This document shows positions 35,225-48,179 of a stretch of DNA of 64,000 bases, piece after piece; the stretch's first letter is position 1; each line of letters opens with the position of its first letter. The position numbers and the translations under genes were made by a program. Location of the stretch: contig NC_059268.1 in the NCBI RefSeq assembly GCF_017591435.1, forward strand, positions 14,727,684 through 14,791,683, given 5' to 3'. A model generated the notes under the pieces. The model did not search any database. It saw nothing but the letters and a program-made list of their open reading frames with translations, and had not been told where the DNA came from. The DNA is from Portunus trituberculatus (taxonomy: Eukaryota; Arthropoda; Malacostraca; Decapoda; Portunidae).

Positions 35225-38200
35225 ATGCTGGGTGTTGGTAGAATGCTTGTGCCTCGGGGGCTAGTGTTGGTCCGTAGTGCCTACATGTCCACCGTGCCTC
35301 GGGTGTGTGTTGTTGGCAGTGGCCCTGCAGGATTTTACACAGCCCAACAAATTTTGAAGGTAAAGATTGTTGTGGGGATGCTGAAGCATATCCTTTAAAA
35401 ATCATTTGTCTACAAGATAAGCAAGGATAAGTAAGGTGCAGTCAAATTAGGATAATGTATGGCATCATGTCTTATTTCCATTTTTAAGCAAAATGAATAT
35501 AACAAAATCTCAAGACAAATATTCTGAAAAACTATTCAATTTCCACTCTAGTATTTGATGAATCTCTATTACTTTCAGAGTCATGCCACCGCCCAGGTTG
35601 ACATGTATGAAAAGCTTCCAACACCTTTTGGTTTGGTGCGCTATGGTGTTGCACCAGACCATCAGGAAGTCAAGAACTGCATCCATACCTTCACCCAGAC
35701 TGCCTCACAGGATAGGTTTACTTTCCTTGGCAATGTTGAAGTGGGTCGTGATGTGATGTTGGATCAGTTGAGGGCAGCATACCATTCTGTTGTACTGGTG
35801 GGTTGGCATTGGCTCATTGTTTCATACAATGTGTTACTTTGTATTTATAGATAAAAGAAGAGAGATAAGATGAAGTATTGCTGGATTATACAATGTTAAA
35901 TGTAACATTGTGAAAGGATCATACTAGCTACATATGTGGACTACACTGTCGATTTGAAAGAGGTTCCTTTAATGAACAGAAATAGTTGTATCGTACTACA
36001 TTTTGTGTATCTTTTTCAGTATTTGTTGTACCATTAATGTGAAAGTTTTTGTAATTATGCACCAATGACTGGAGATTTATTTTTCTACTAGGGGTGACTA
36101 TTACTATCTGCTTGATTTTCCAGGCTTATGGTGCTGCAGAAGATCGTCCTTTGGGGATCCCAGGGGAGTTGCTGCCCAATGTCCTCTCTGCTCGCTGCTT
36201 TGTTGGCTGGTACAATGGCCTTCCTGAGGATGCCAATATTAATATCAATCTGAACACTGACTCTGCTGTTGTTGTTGGTCAGGGAAATGTTGCCATTGAT
36301 GTTGCCAGAATTCTTCTAACACCTATTGATATTTTGAAGGTCAGTCAAGTAGCCTACAAACATGTAATTAGCCTATTGAATATTAACCTTTATTTTGTAC
36401 TTTTCAATATTTTAGTAAGTTTTTATTATGCATGTACATTTAAAACCTTTTTGAGTTTACAGAAGACAGATATCCCAGAAAGTGTGCTAGCAAGTCTGGC
36501 TGAGAGTCGAGTAAGACATGTGACACTGGTTGGCCGGCGAGGGCCAGAACATGTGGCCTTTACGATCAAGGAGCTGCGGGAGATGGTCAATTTGGCTGGT
36601 TGTCGGCCCAGTTTGCAAGCAAGTGACTATCAGCACCTACGTCACCTCATTCCAAGTAAGCTGTTGTTTGGTTGTGTGATTGTTGTATGCTTTTGGCAGT
36701 ACTTTCTCTTTGGTCAGGGTCCAAGAAGCTAAGAGTAGTGTGAATGACGATGAATATGAAAGTTGTGTGCTTTGTCATGGGTACCGTCTTTTTTTTTTTT
36801 TTTTTTTTGCAAGAGAAATGTTGGTGTATATATGTTTATAGAATTCTCTTATGTATCTTACAAAACATGAACGAATGTATTCAGTCATTAAATTTGAATG
36901 TGACAGGCCAGCCTGGATTCATCGCCAGATTTACCGCGACCACGCAAGAGGTTATTGGAACTTTTGGCAAAGACAGCACTAGAAGAGCCAAACCCTAAAC
37001 TGGCAGCATCCTATGCCTCAGCAACAAGACAGTGGAGCCTCCAGTTTCTCCGAAGTCCAGTGGAGGTGTTGGCATCAGAGGATGGCAGTGTGTCTGGGTT
37101 GAAGTTGGCCAAGAACAAGTATGTCAGTGCTTACAGCAAGAAAATTTATGAACATAGATCAATGTAGCTTTAATGGGATCTTGAGAGTAATAACCAAATG
37201 TAGGTGATGGATAATTATCAGATAATGATTATTACCAATAGTCATTATTTCACTTTACTTCAACAGGTTGGAGGGAAAAGAGGGACAACAGAGGGCAGTT
37301 GCCACTAAAGAGACAGAAATTTTGGAGTGTGGTTTGGTGCTTCGTAGCATTGGGTACCGTGGTTGTGCTGTTGATGCATCTCTACCCTTTGACCACCACA
37401 CTGCCACCATAGCTAACAAAGAAGGCAGAGTCACAGACCAGCCTGGTAAGTTCAGTAGACTACAGTCAGCAGACTTTGGAAACATTTACCATGAAGTATG
37501 ATATCTATTTGAGAATACAAATAAAAGGTTTCCTTTTTGGTTCATGTGGATGTGGACAGAGCAGGATATGCCTCAGCTCATGACTTGAGAGCTTAGATCT
37601 TCGGTATGATTTAATCTTGGGGCATGAGGAATTTTTTTTTTTTTATGTATATGGGTGGATGCAAGGTCTGTTTAGGTAGTTATATTTATCTAGTTTTATA
37701 TTATAGGGTTTGGAACAGGGCTCATAGTAACTTGTCACTATGCTGGTTTTCTTTCAGCTGAAATATGTACAAAATTGCATTTTCAGGATTGTATGTTAGT
37801 GGGTGGATTGCCACAGGACCAGTGGGAGTTATTTTGTCCACCATGACTAGTGGCTTCACTACAGGCAAAGCTGTAGTGGCAGATATTCAGGCTGCAACTG
37901 TAGACATAAATCAACATAAAGAGGGAAAGACTGCTATTCACAGACTTTTGGCCGAAAAAGGTTCGTGGACTCTTGGTTAAACGTATACAAATCCAAAAGA
38001 GTGTAAGGCATCAATAATACATTGGGATTTGGTGTTCATGTGTAGGAACCCAAACCCATTATTGTGTGATATTTCCTGAACACTTACAGGATTTTGTCTT
38101 AATATAACTCCTGTATTTACAAGAATTACATATATGTAGGATTATACTGTTTTGATAAAGACACCACATTTATTTATAAATTTACATACATACACACACT

Positions 38201-38355
38201 CTCTCTCTCTCTCTGCCTCAGGGATACAGGTAGTATCCTTCAAGCAGTGGCAGCAGCTGGACCAACACGAGATGCTAGCTGGGGCCAGGTTGGGCAAGCC
38301 TCGGGAGAAGGTAACCACGCTGCACAGAATGATGGAGCTGTCACACAGTGATTGA
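35225..38355 (+). CDS. Fdxr: NADPH:adrenodoxin/ferredoxin oxidoreductase, mitochondrial
   Basis: Flavoenzyme of the mitochondrial matrix that passes electrons from NADPH through FAD to ferredoxin/adrenodoxin for Fe-S cluster assembly and, in arthropods, ecdysteroid P450s (the fly orthologue is dare). Exons: 35225-35359, 35579-35797, 36124-36339, 36463-36655, 36929-37118, 37267-37445, 37787-37960, 38222-38355; phases close to 479 aa (human about 491). The first 24 residues are basic and lack acids, as in a matrix-targeting signal. Motifs: FAD site [13 protein letters not shown] (about 29-41), [23 protein letters not shown] site [15 protein letters not shown] (about 169-183), [30 protein letters not shown], and [12 protein letters not shown] near residues 382-393. 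The acceptor at 36928 has a weak pyrimidine tract but is the only one I found that keeps the conserved frame. The last intron has a poor donor (GTTCGT). Convergent with PWP2, 578 bp away. Confidence 0.95.
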
Positions 38356-38419
38356 AATGTAATTAGAGGTTGTGGTAAGTGTGAATGAAGTAGGTGTAGA
38401 AAAAATGGCAGTAATGTAG

Positions 38420-38645
38420 GGAGGCGGTGGCATAGTGGATGAGGTGGTGAGCATGGGATTGGGCAGACGTCCATGCGTAGATTCGAATCCCACCACGTAC
38501 ACTTTGCCATTTGTCGAGTGGTTTAAAAGTTACGTAGGTGTCACCATGATACCCAGGCTCTAGGTGGTTACACCCAAGATGGTGGTGATCTGGGCCCTAA
38601 TATGGATACCACTATAAATCAAATTTAGTATTGCATTGCATGTGT
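38420..38645 (+). mobile_element. tRNA-derived SINE between the two convergent genes
   Basis: Head GGCGGTGGCATAGTGGATGA with a long variable region, B box AGATTCGAATCCCACC (class II tRNA type, Leu/Ser-like), then a body with GATACCCAGGCTCTAGG. It sits 65 bp past the reductase stop and 290 bp before the PWP2 stop. Confidence 0.6.
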
Positions 38646-38933
38646 TGCTTCAGAAGATCTAAAACAATGGAGGGAGGGAGAGAGAAGGGCAGCAAGATGG
38701 ATATTAGTATCTTAACTCTTCCACTGCAATACAAAACAGTTAAGAGCACCAGAATTGTGTGAAATCTTTTAAGTACCTACAAGAAAGGAAACCCTCCCCC
38801 CTCCCTCCCTCCCTATAAGTGACTACAAAAAAGGAAACCTCTCCCCCTCCCTATAAGCAAATACAAAAAAAAAAAGGAAATCTCTCTTCCCTTCCCTTTC
38901 TGAAAAGCACCTTACAGGTTTGTTTGGGTAGTA

Positions 38934-41900
38934 TCATAAGCTTAGGTCTTCATCAAACAAATCCTCTATCTGTTCTTCACTGGGCACTACATGGGAGTCT
39001 TCATCTTCCTCTTGTTCTTCTTTAGGGGTGTTATCAGTCTTTCGTTTCTTTCTCAGCGATGCTTGTGACAGGAGATAGCTTAACATGTATTCATTGTGGC
39101 TGCATCTAGTAAAAAAAATGGGAGATAAATTAATATGTATTCATTGTGGTTGCATCTAGTAAAAAAATATTGGGTGTACAAAAATATTTTGATGGCTAAA
39201 TTATAAAATTTCTTTTAGACATTACAACATGATAAATATTTGAGGCCCAGCGTGCTATAGTATATACCCAAGCGCCATCCTGCTCAAATTTGAGATAATG
39301 CTATCACACGGTCAATCAGACCATATACTTTCATGTGGACGAGGTGGATGTGAAGAAATACAAGATAATATACGTGAAAAACCCAATAGAAATTTCTTGG
39401 GTTTACATCTTTAGCACTCGGCACACGTATTTTTATGCAGTGCGCGAGGTAAAAAAATATTTTATGGCAATAGCTTAACAAAATCATTATCAAACACTCT
39501 ATTGACACTCACCATCATTGTACAACATAAAACACACTAACCTCTGCCAGGTGTAATGGTTCTTGCATAAAATGAAAACTTTTTTGCCAATTCCTCATCT
39601 TTTTTGGTTAATGATGGGGGGGAGGGGGAGTGCAAACCCCATTACCCTAGATGTAATACTCTTCATGATATCAAAAACTTTGAACTCGATTTCTGAGACT
39701 TTTTAAAAATGGTGGATGGGTATACGTACATACTACAGTACGTGCGGCCTCATTTGTCTTTGACAAGTTGCAGTTCACAACAAGCCTGGGAATGAAAACT
39801 CCTTTAATTACTTACACTTTGCTGAGGTTGGTGTGGTGAAGAACAAGAGATTTTTGTAGTCCATTAAGGACACTCATAATTTGAGGGGAGCGAGTCTTGA
39901 GGTTGTTGCCGTGGGAGGTAACCAGTGCTGTAGCCCAGTGGCTGTAGAGCCCAATGTGTCTAGTAGATTCTATTGCTTCTGCTATGTAAGCAAGCACTCC
40001 TTCCACATATAACTGTGTCAGGTTGCTCACCACAACATTAACTGAAATTCCCGAAGGAACTTAGTCAAATATGACAAAGTAAAAGAAAGGTTCTAGTGAT
40101 GTTTGGCCGAGACCCCACAAGTCTTCTATCAGATTGGGGATAATTATTAAATCTATCATACTGAAGTTCTTTCATAATGAAGTTCCCCCAGTTGATTGAA
40201 AAATTAGCAATATGTATGTGCACACTTAAGATACCTACTTGATTGTACTGGAATGGTTTCGATGACCTCTTGTTTCAGGGTGTTGATGTTCAAACGCACA
40301 GCCATCATTAGAGCTGCAAAATTTTTTTTGGTTCACTAAAGCAATACTCTCACAAAAAATAACGTGATACAAGGAATCTGACACACCGATAATATAAAAA
40401 AAATCATAAGTTTATAATACTACAAATAGTATAATTACCTGTTGAATAATCTTTTTCTTTCAGCTTCTGTTTGATGGCTGATGGGGTGTTGGAGAAGTCA
40501 AGGTCCAGTGGGTCAAAAAGCCAGTTGTTGTCAAGAGAATAGACTAAGAGTCCTTCAGTAGTGCTGGCTGCCCAGCTTCTCCCTTGTAGCAACAAAATAT
40601 TTTATAATATAAAGATTAATATATTACTACTGAAATGTTTGTTACCATGAGTAGCGTTTCAAATTATCCACAGAACATGTTCAAATGAAAAATTAACTTT
40701 ATATTTCAAGATTTACCAGTAGGAGAGAATGTTAGACAGCTGACACGGACTTCTGGCCTGAAAGCTCTTAGAGACATGTTTCCTTGACGTGTGCCAGGCA
40801 GCTTAATGGCCACCTTCTCATTGTTATTATCTCTTTCCTCTATTAATGATAAGTTGATGCCATTTTCTGCCATTTTTCTACGGTTTATGATGTCCTGTAA
40901 TGGTAAGAAAAGTGTTATTGTCAGGACAGAATGGATGCCACACAAGGGAAGCAGATTCCTTGTTTTCTATTTTTTTTTTTTTTTTTTTTTTTTTTACATT
41001 ACAAGGGCACTGGCCAAGGGCAAACACAGTGTTGGAAAAAAAAAAAATCCCGCTGGTTGCCAGGCCCTGTTAAAAGAAAAGTAGAAAGAGAAAAAACAGA
41101 AAAATCTAAAAGGAGGGTCCAGTTAACGTAAGAGGTGTCTTGACACTCCTCTTTTGAAAGAGTTTAAGTCATAGGCAGGTGGAAATACAGACACAGGTAG
41201 AGAGTTCCAGAGTTTACCAGTGTAGGGAATGAAGGAGTGAAGATACTGGTTAACTCTTGCATTAGGAAGATGGACAGAATAGGGATGAGAAGAAGTAGAG
41301 AGTCTTGTGCAGCGAGGCCGCAGGAGGGGAAGGCATGCAGTTAGCAAGTTCAGAAGAGCAGACAGCATGAAAACAGCGGTAGAAGACAGATAAAGATGCA
41401 ACATTGCGGCGGTGACTTAAAGAATCAAGACAGTCAGTTAGAGGAGAAGAGTTGATAAGACGAAAAGCTTTAGATTCCACCTTGTTTAGTAAAGCTGTGT
41501 GTGGATCCCCAGACATGAGAGCCATACTCCATACACGGGCGGATAAGGCCCTTGTACAGAGCAAGCAGCTGGGAGGGAGAGAAAAATGGACGAAGACGCC
41601 ATAGGACACCTAACTTCTTGGAAGCTGATTTAGCAAGAGTAGAGATGTGAAATTTCCAGTTTAGATTTTTAGTGAAGGATAGACCGAGTGTGTTTAATGT
41701 AGAGGAGAGGGGAAGTTGAGTGTTATTGAAGAAGAGAGGATAGTTGTCTGGAAGGTTATGTTACTAATATAAATGGAGAAAACAAAAAGTAAACATTAAT
41801 GTAAGTTATAACAAAATGTCTGAAGCATAACTTACATCCATTGCATCAAAAGATCTGTTCTGAGTCACTTCAAACTTCTTTATCAAGAGTTCATCATCAA

Positions 41901-44900
41901 TGCTGTAGATGCAGACATTTTTACCCTGACCACCTGCTAGGAGACACTTCCCATCAGAACTGTAGCAAATGCTGGTAAATGACCTGAGAAGAAACATTTA
42001 CTATTATTTATTTGTGTCACCTCCACAAGAGATAAATTACATAAGTATAATTTATAAATAATTAATTTTACTAAAGTTTGGAAGAGTATTCCATATATCA
42101 CGTAAAATTCAATACTTAGATCTGCCACACTCTACTTTGCCAGCCTCTGGATATCAATCAAAGTAAAATATTAAAATCAGAAATTATTGACTGGAGAGTT
42201 ATTTAATTAATTTATACCTAAACATTTTCATCCAACTAATTAGTATGATTATAAGGAAACAGATAAATAAGTTTTAATGAAGTATACTTACTTTGCTTGT
42301 AAGTTTTTTTTAGCAGTAATTTTATCAGCATCAGCTCTACCAGCACCCAAGTCATTTCTTCCTGTAATGTTACCTTCCTGCTGGCCAGTGGAAGGGTTGA
42401 ACATGGTGATCTGGCCGTCCATGGTGGCTACAGCAATCTGCTTGCCGTCAGGGCGAATACAAACACACAAACCTGCAAGATATTTTTTTCAATTTAAGAC
42501 GACTTGCAATTTATCAAGGGAAGAGTGAATACAGGCAAAATTAATGTGAAGATAAGCGACACTGGAATTGCCCTTGGATTGAAGAATAGAATCTAAGTGT
42601 AACAAGCAAACAGACATGTGGGAGTGTGAATGTGGTAACTAAATACTTAAATGTCAAATGTTATGAAGAAAGGAAGTGAAGAATAAAGCAGAACTACTTT
42701 AAATATTCTCCAAGCTGCATTTCTTGCCTTCCTGCTCCAAGGAAAGCAACACTCACCATCAGATGACAGACCAATGGATTCCTTGGAAGTAGTGTTGGAT
42801 ATTGCATCCCAGACCTTGACAGTGCCGTCCCAACCAGTGGACACCATTAGAGTGCTGCCTGGCTGGCTTGAAAACTGAACACTACTAACAGGACCTTGAT
42901 GTCCAGCTAAAACCTGCAATACATTATTAAACCATATAATATGTAGAAGCAAGAAGTAATTAACTTCAAATGAACTACAGTGATTTTCCATTCTATATTT
43001 CTCTACTGTCTGCAATTCATCATTTTCAAATACATGGTTGTAAAATATAAAGAAATACTTTGAAAAGCATCAGCGTAAAGGTTCATATAATCACTTCTCA
43101 TTAGTTCAGTGTGACTCACTTCTAAAAGTCTTCCAGTCTGAAGTGACCAAAGGTAAATATCATGGCTGTCTTGGCTCCCTGAAGCCACAAGTTCCCCGCT
43201 GCAGTCAACAGTAACACAAGAAAACTGTGTTGGTCGAGTGGAAGTCAGTGTCTTGAAGTTTCTGTAGCGTGTTAGATCAAAAGCTCGCACGGTACCTAAA
43301 AGTCGGGATCAAACTCAATATTAGAATGCATAAAACACTTATCTGAGAAATTTTTATTCACTTTTGCTTTGGTATCTTTTGCAAACCTATAACACTCCCA
43401 TTAATTTTTATAATTCTGAGATTAATTCTTGAAAAATTAAAAAAGTTAACAACTTAATCTAAACAGGCACTCAAAATCAACCACTTTCACTTGAACACCT
43501 TCCATGCACCATCACCTTAACCTTATTCCTGTTGACATTAACCTCCAACTATCAAACAATTCCATAATCTAAGCTTGTAATGGAGATGAAACACCCAAGA
43601 TTGGTATGTACCTATGTAGAACCACACCACGTGACTTACCATCAAGAGACGACGTTATGATGGCCCGGCCACTCTGGGTGAAGGCTAAACCAGTCACTGC
43701 TGCTGTGTGTTCTGAGAAAGTCACAAAGCAAAATGAAGTCTGGCAGGACCACAACTTAACCTTTCCGTCTTCTCCACCAGTTGCGAGATTTTGGCCATCA
43801 GGGGAGTACAGCACGACCCTCATGTTGTTGAAGTGACCTTGCTGCTTCAAGATAAAACTTTCACTTTGCCACTCCCAAACCACAAGCTGCCCAAGGGAGG
43901 ACACACCAAGAGCCATCCAGTCACCACTCTGGTTCATTGCTACACTTGTGATGGTCTGGAGAGAGAAAGAAAAAAAATTGATCCAGTGCTTCCAATAGGC
44001 AAGTGTGTGTTCTTTTAGACTGAATCACATCATTAGCATCATCACCTGGTGCCTTAATCTCTTCAATACTGAGACACATTTTTACTTTCAGAATTGTGTA
44101 TAATTAGACCATTTTATTGACATTAAGTAGGGTTCATGGAGGTCAGAAGATTAATGGCCAGAGTCTTCACTCTTTTAATCCCACACACAAGATTCTGAAG
44201 GTGTGTAAAATCACCAAATAGTAAGCAAAATGAATATGGAAATAATCATGGTATTGAAGAGGTTAAGCTAAAAATATCATGGTAATTTAAAAACCTGATG
44301 TTCCTGAAATTATGTTACCTGGTTGGAAATGTTGAGTGAATGCACTATAGCACCTTTGTCCTTCATGTCCAGCATCACAAAGTCCCCTGAGGCAAAGGCC
44401 ACCACCAACATGTTAATTCGCTTGTGGTACTGAGCAGCTGTAACCGACACCTTACGCTTGCCCATGTGAGTGTCCATAAATACACGAAAGCGGCGCTTAT
44501 AAAAGACTTTGGGCAGTTCTGGGTCATCTGTAGATGTGAAAGAATTTAAACATGAGACAGCTTCATCATATGGCAATAATAAATGAAAGGGAAATTAAAA
44601 AACTAAGCATGCAAAGGTGGAAGAGATGCTGAAAGTGTAAAAGGGCAATGAGATGAGAGGGACATAGCAAGAGTATATATAAATGCACCAATAGCTCTCC
44701 TGTAGAATAAGAGGGGGCTTTAGTTAGACACAGGTTTTACATCAAACTGGCTTAAACAAACTCTTAGGCTTGTATTCTCAAACACTTCTTCACTATTTCA
44801 AAAGGCTTTATTTAAATTTGTACAATTTTTTTTCGTGTTTTTATGGTTCAAGAAGATTGACAAGATTTCTACATTATCAACAGGGGAAACAATCTAGAAA

Positions 44901-45150
44901 ACCCTGATAATCATCTTTGTGGCCTTTGAAAATAGTTGTAGTGAGAGACTAATACTTTAATTTAATACATACCTTCTTCCTTTGGTTCTTTGGTGGTTGT
45001 TTTTTCCTCGTCCTCAGGTAAGGGAATGTCATCTTCTCCTTCATCTGCAGCATTCTTTGCCTTTGGCTTGTACAAATCCTTCTCTGGGATAAGGCCATCA
45101 ACATCTACACTACAGTCCCAAGCATTGATGTGGCCGTCTGCACTAACCTG

Positions 45151-45211
<61 letters not shown>

Positions 45212-47922
45212 TTATTATTTCAGGGGAGAGGATAAATAACTATCTGCCTAAACATGAACATAACAGAAACACAAACATTCTTAGCAATCCAAACAAGCAA
45301 GCTTACCGTACACAAGTCGTATGTCTTCTCTTCAAAGAATGTGCCAACAACTGTATCTTTAATCCCACCAATTGAATATTCCTTAAGGTTTTTGAATTTT
45401 GTCAGTGCACAGATGCGAGTCGTCATGTCTCGAGACCCAACAGCAAGGAGTCTGAGGAGGAGAGATGAAACATTACTATTGATGACCTGATTTCTCAAGT
45501 GTGGTGGTTCTATTCACTGATCTTTGTGAAGGCAGAAGACTTGATAATGAAAAGGTGTTGTGTTACTGAAAAACATTTATAAAGACATTTGTCCCTGTCT
45601 TTTGGTTAACTTCGGTGACGCCGTGGTACAGTGGAACCATGCGTGCTTTGAAGTCCGCAGTGTCTCCAAGCGCACGGGTTCGAATCCTGTCCACGGTCAG
45701 AGTGTAGGTTGGGCTTCCTCACTCGGGGCAACGGTTTCCTAGCGGGTGGGCTTTGAGATAGGAGGTACCCGAAAAAAGTACCCCCTTTAGCCCATAAATT
45801 CCCGTGAAAAGCCCACATGGTATAAATAAAAAAAAAAAAACTATTGATTTCTAAGGGAACTAGCAATTAAATGGGCCTCTTTTTAATTTCTTGTTGCCCT
45901 TGGCCAGTTTTTCTTTACATAAAAAAAATCAAGCTGACTATATATGGATAAACAATGCTATAATCAACCAAGAGCTGTGGCATTGAAAATGGAACCCTTA
46001 TAATTTTACCCTCACTTTTAATTCCTTATATAAAGTGACAACCTGATAATTTTTTCCTTCATGTTCACCTTACTGCCCACTTTCTGGCTTTTACTGAGTA
46101 CCTGCATACAATATTATAGTTACTTTAGAAGTCAAGTTACAGCCAAGTCTCAGCAGTACCTGGAATCATGAGACCAGTCCAAGCAGGTGGTATCATCAAA
46201 GGCTCCATGGAACACTCTCTCCATCACAAAGGGGTCAAAAATCCTCTTATTTGAACCAGGAGCAATATACACAAACACTGAAAAAGATGGCAAGGATTAT
46301 TTCAAATGCATTACTGTACTGTACTGATTTCCTCTAATTAAAATTAATATATATTCATGAAGCAATCAATCAAGCAACAGAGAGCCTGGATGCCCCACCT
46401 CCATTCTCTTTGGTGAGGGCGAAGTGCTTGCCATCTGGACTAAACTTAATACTCTTGATTGGCCGATTGAAGCGTTTCCGGTACAATACATTACGGAAGT
46501 TCAAGTTGATGATGTGCACTTCCCCATCTGGTGGCAGAATATGACGTTTTAAATTGTATAAGATTAACAGATTAATATACTAACATGTAATGTAATCTAC
46601 ATAATAAATACTTCACAAATATCCAGTATTATCCAGTACTATCCACAAAACATAATAAAAAAAAGCTAAAGGAATGCGATTAGTAGCCTTAATTGAAGGT
46701 TCTGGACAAACATTGGTCAAGAGTGAAAAGTGATATCCTATTGGTTGTTCAGTGCTTATATGAACAATGTTTGAAGGGAGATATGAGTGAAGAATATAAA
46801 GTTAGGCTCTAATACTATAACATATATACCTTCTTCTGCAGCTATCAAAATTATGCCATTTGGAGCCAGTGCCAGTGTTGTGTAGTTGTATCTGGCTTCA
46901 ATGGGCAGTGTGTGGGCACGGTTGTTGCGAAGATCATACACCGAGATCTTATTGCCAACAGGACATATGACAGTGTTGCCATCATGGGAGAATATTATGT
47001 CTCCTAGTCTGTAAACTGTTCCCAGAAGATTTGAGAACTGAAAAGGAAGATTTTAATTTATACAAGAATATTCAGAATGCAATAACTTGATAAGGAAAGA
47101 ACATCAAACTTAATAAAAAGGAACTTAATAAGATAGATAGATATAGCTAAACAGAAGAAAGGCTGACAGAAAAGAGATACGATTGCTTCAGTGCCGATGC
47201 TGTTTCTTTCCAGTCCGTGTTGTTCTGTCTTGGAATCCTCTTCCCTCTGCAGTTGTTGAGCTGAGAGACCTTGGTGCTTCTAAGGCTGCACTAAAAAATC
47301 TTCTTGCCAGAAGCTTCATGACTTATTATCCCTACCCATGCAAAATGAACTAGCAATGCACTTTCTGGCCAGCATCTTATTTGCCTATGTTCTGGTATTT
47401 GAAAAGCTTAGATAGGTTGGCACATTGGCTGGTGAGACCTCTCAGCTTTTTATTTGACGGTTGACTTAAGCATGGCTCATAGGGAAAGGTCATCCAGATA
47501 AGAAAGCCAGGTAAATGAACAATCTACTGAGCAAAGGATAATTTTACAGGATACCAATATTTAGAGAGTTCTATAGAGATCTGCCTTTTGCCTCTCTTGC
47601 TTGAAGTACACATCCTGCAACAACTGTGTCTCATAACTGCTGTGTACAGTACTCACCTAACTCAAGACTCTAAATACCAAACAGGTGAAGGCATTCCCTA
47701 ACTCATCAAAATAACGCTCACAATTATGACGTGTACTTAAGCCAAGCCACTTCGTCCACCTGCACTAATAACCACAGTTTCATAGGAAAGTTAATCGTTT
47801 CCCATAAGTTCCCAACATTTTGTTCATGTTTACTCTTCCCTTTGCTTGTACCATTTTACGTTTACCTCCTCCCTAGCGTTAGAAGCAAGGCTAACATTGC
47901 TTACCTTGTATGTGAACTTCAT
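38934..47922 (-). CDS. Pwp2: PWP2 (UTP1), WD40 subunit of the small-subunit processome
   Basis: Nucleolar UTP-B component needed for early 18S pre-rRNA processing. Exons in transcript order: 47922-47905, 47037-46830, 46527-46399, 46277-46160, 45451-45307, 45147-44973, 44527-44319, 43955-43640, 43295-43120, 42913-42757, 42472-42292, 41983-41836, 40894-40717, 40582-40439, 40313-40239, 40041-39816, 39105-38934. The total is 924 codons plus stop; human PWP2 is about 919 aa. The first exon encodes only MKFTYK, and the next begins FSNLLGTVYR as in the family. Tandem WD40 repeats fill residues 1-700 (for example SPDGQNLATGGEDGKVKLW, GWDGTVKVWD), interrupted by an acidic linker near 235-265. A Utp12-type C-terminal domain (about 740-870) and an acidic tail (EEQEEDEDSH) follow. 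One intron holds a LINE copy (40967-41760), another a MITE (44054-44266), and a third is largely a (TC)n array. Very sure. Confidence 0.96.
39071..39170 (-). repeat. tandem 50-bp duplication over the last PWP2 splice acceptor
   Basis: Units 39071-39120 and 39121-39170 share ATGTATTCATTGTGG and TGCATCTAGTAAAAAAA with only a few differences. The unit nearer the stop codon supplies the acceptor and the start of the last exon; the other is intronic. Confidence 0.85.
40967..41760 (-). mobile_element. 5'-truncated non-LTR retrotransposon in a PWP2 intron
   Basis: Second copy of the element at 13867, same strand as PWP2, with its poly(A) seen as T-run 40970-40995 on the plus strand. It encodes fragments such as ALLNKVESKAFRLINSSPL, SLSHRRNVASLSVFYRCFH and YTGKLWNSLPVSVFPPAYD. 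Frame broken. Confidence 0.85.
44054..44266 (+). mobile_element. MITE family 1 copy in a PWP2 intron
   Basis: TTAATCTCTTCAATACTGAG at the left and GGTATTGAAGAGGTTAA at the right; TTAA on both tips. Confidence 0.75.
44769..44951. mobile_element. MITE family 2 copy in a PWP2 intron
   Basis: TGTATTCTCAAACACTTCTT start, internal TTCAAAAGGCTTTATTTAAA and GGCCTTTGAAAATAGTTGTA, as in the copy at 6418. Confidence 0.6.
45155..45208. repeat. (GA)n, pyrimidine tract of a PWP2 acceptor
   Basis: On the transcribed sense it is (TC)n directly followed by ATCACAG and the PWP2 exon that starts at 45147. Confidence 0.95.
45615..45840 (+). mobile_element. tRNA-Ser-like SINE with poly(A) tail
   Basis: Head GACGCCGTGGTACAGTGG, loop TTTGAAG (anticodon TGA, Ser-like), long variable arm, B box GGGTTCGAATCC; ends in a run of 12 A. 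A LINE 3'-tail remnant (GCCCTTGGCCAG) follows at 45890-45930. Located in a PWP2 intron, antisense to the gene. Confidence 0.65.
47190..47460 (+). mobile_element. C-terminal remnant of another non-LTR reverse transcriptase
   Basis: The open segment reads VVLSWNPLPSAVVELRDLG then KAALKNLLARS, the typical end of Jockey/CR1 polymerases. In the first PWP2 intron, antisense to it. Confidence 0.5.
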
Positions 47923-48179
47923 GTCCAAGGCTTGATGGAGGCGATCGTTTTGGTTGGGAGTCACTGGGCGGCCCGTTGAAGGGCTCTGGAGGGCTACAGC
48001 TCGGCACCCTGGCACAGCCTCTCCACGTGTTACTTCCCGATGTGCGGGGGTAAACAATGGGTCTGGGTCTGGGTCTTGATGTCGATCTTGATTTTGAACC
48101 TACATGCGACTCAGATTATTGCTCCTGAGTCAGTTGTATCGGGCACTCTTGTTGGAAAAAAAGTAAATAGATTACAATC

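Noticed and set aside
36805..36928. Stronger acceptor after the T-run in the reductase gene
   Set aside because: Splicing there would give the wrong frame through the conserved LPRPRKRL segment.
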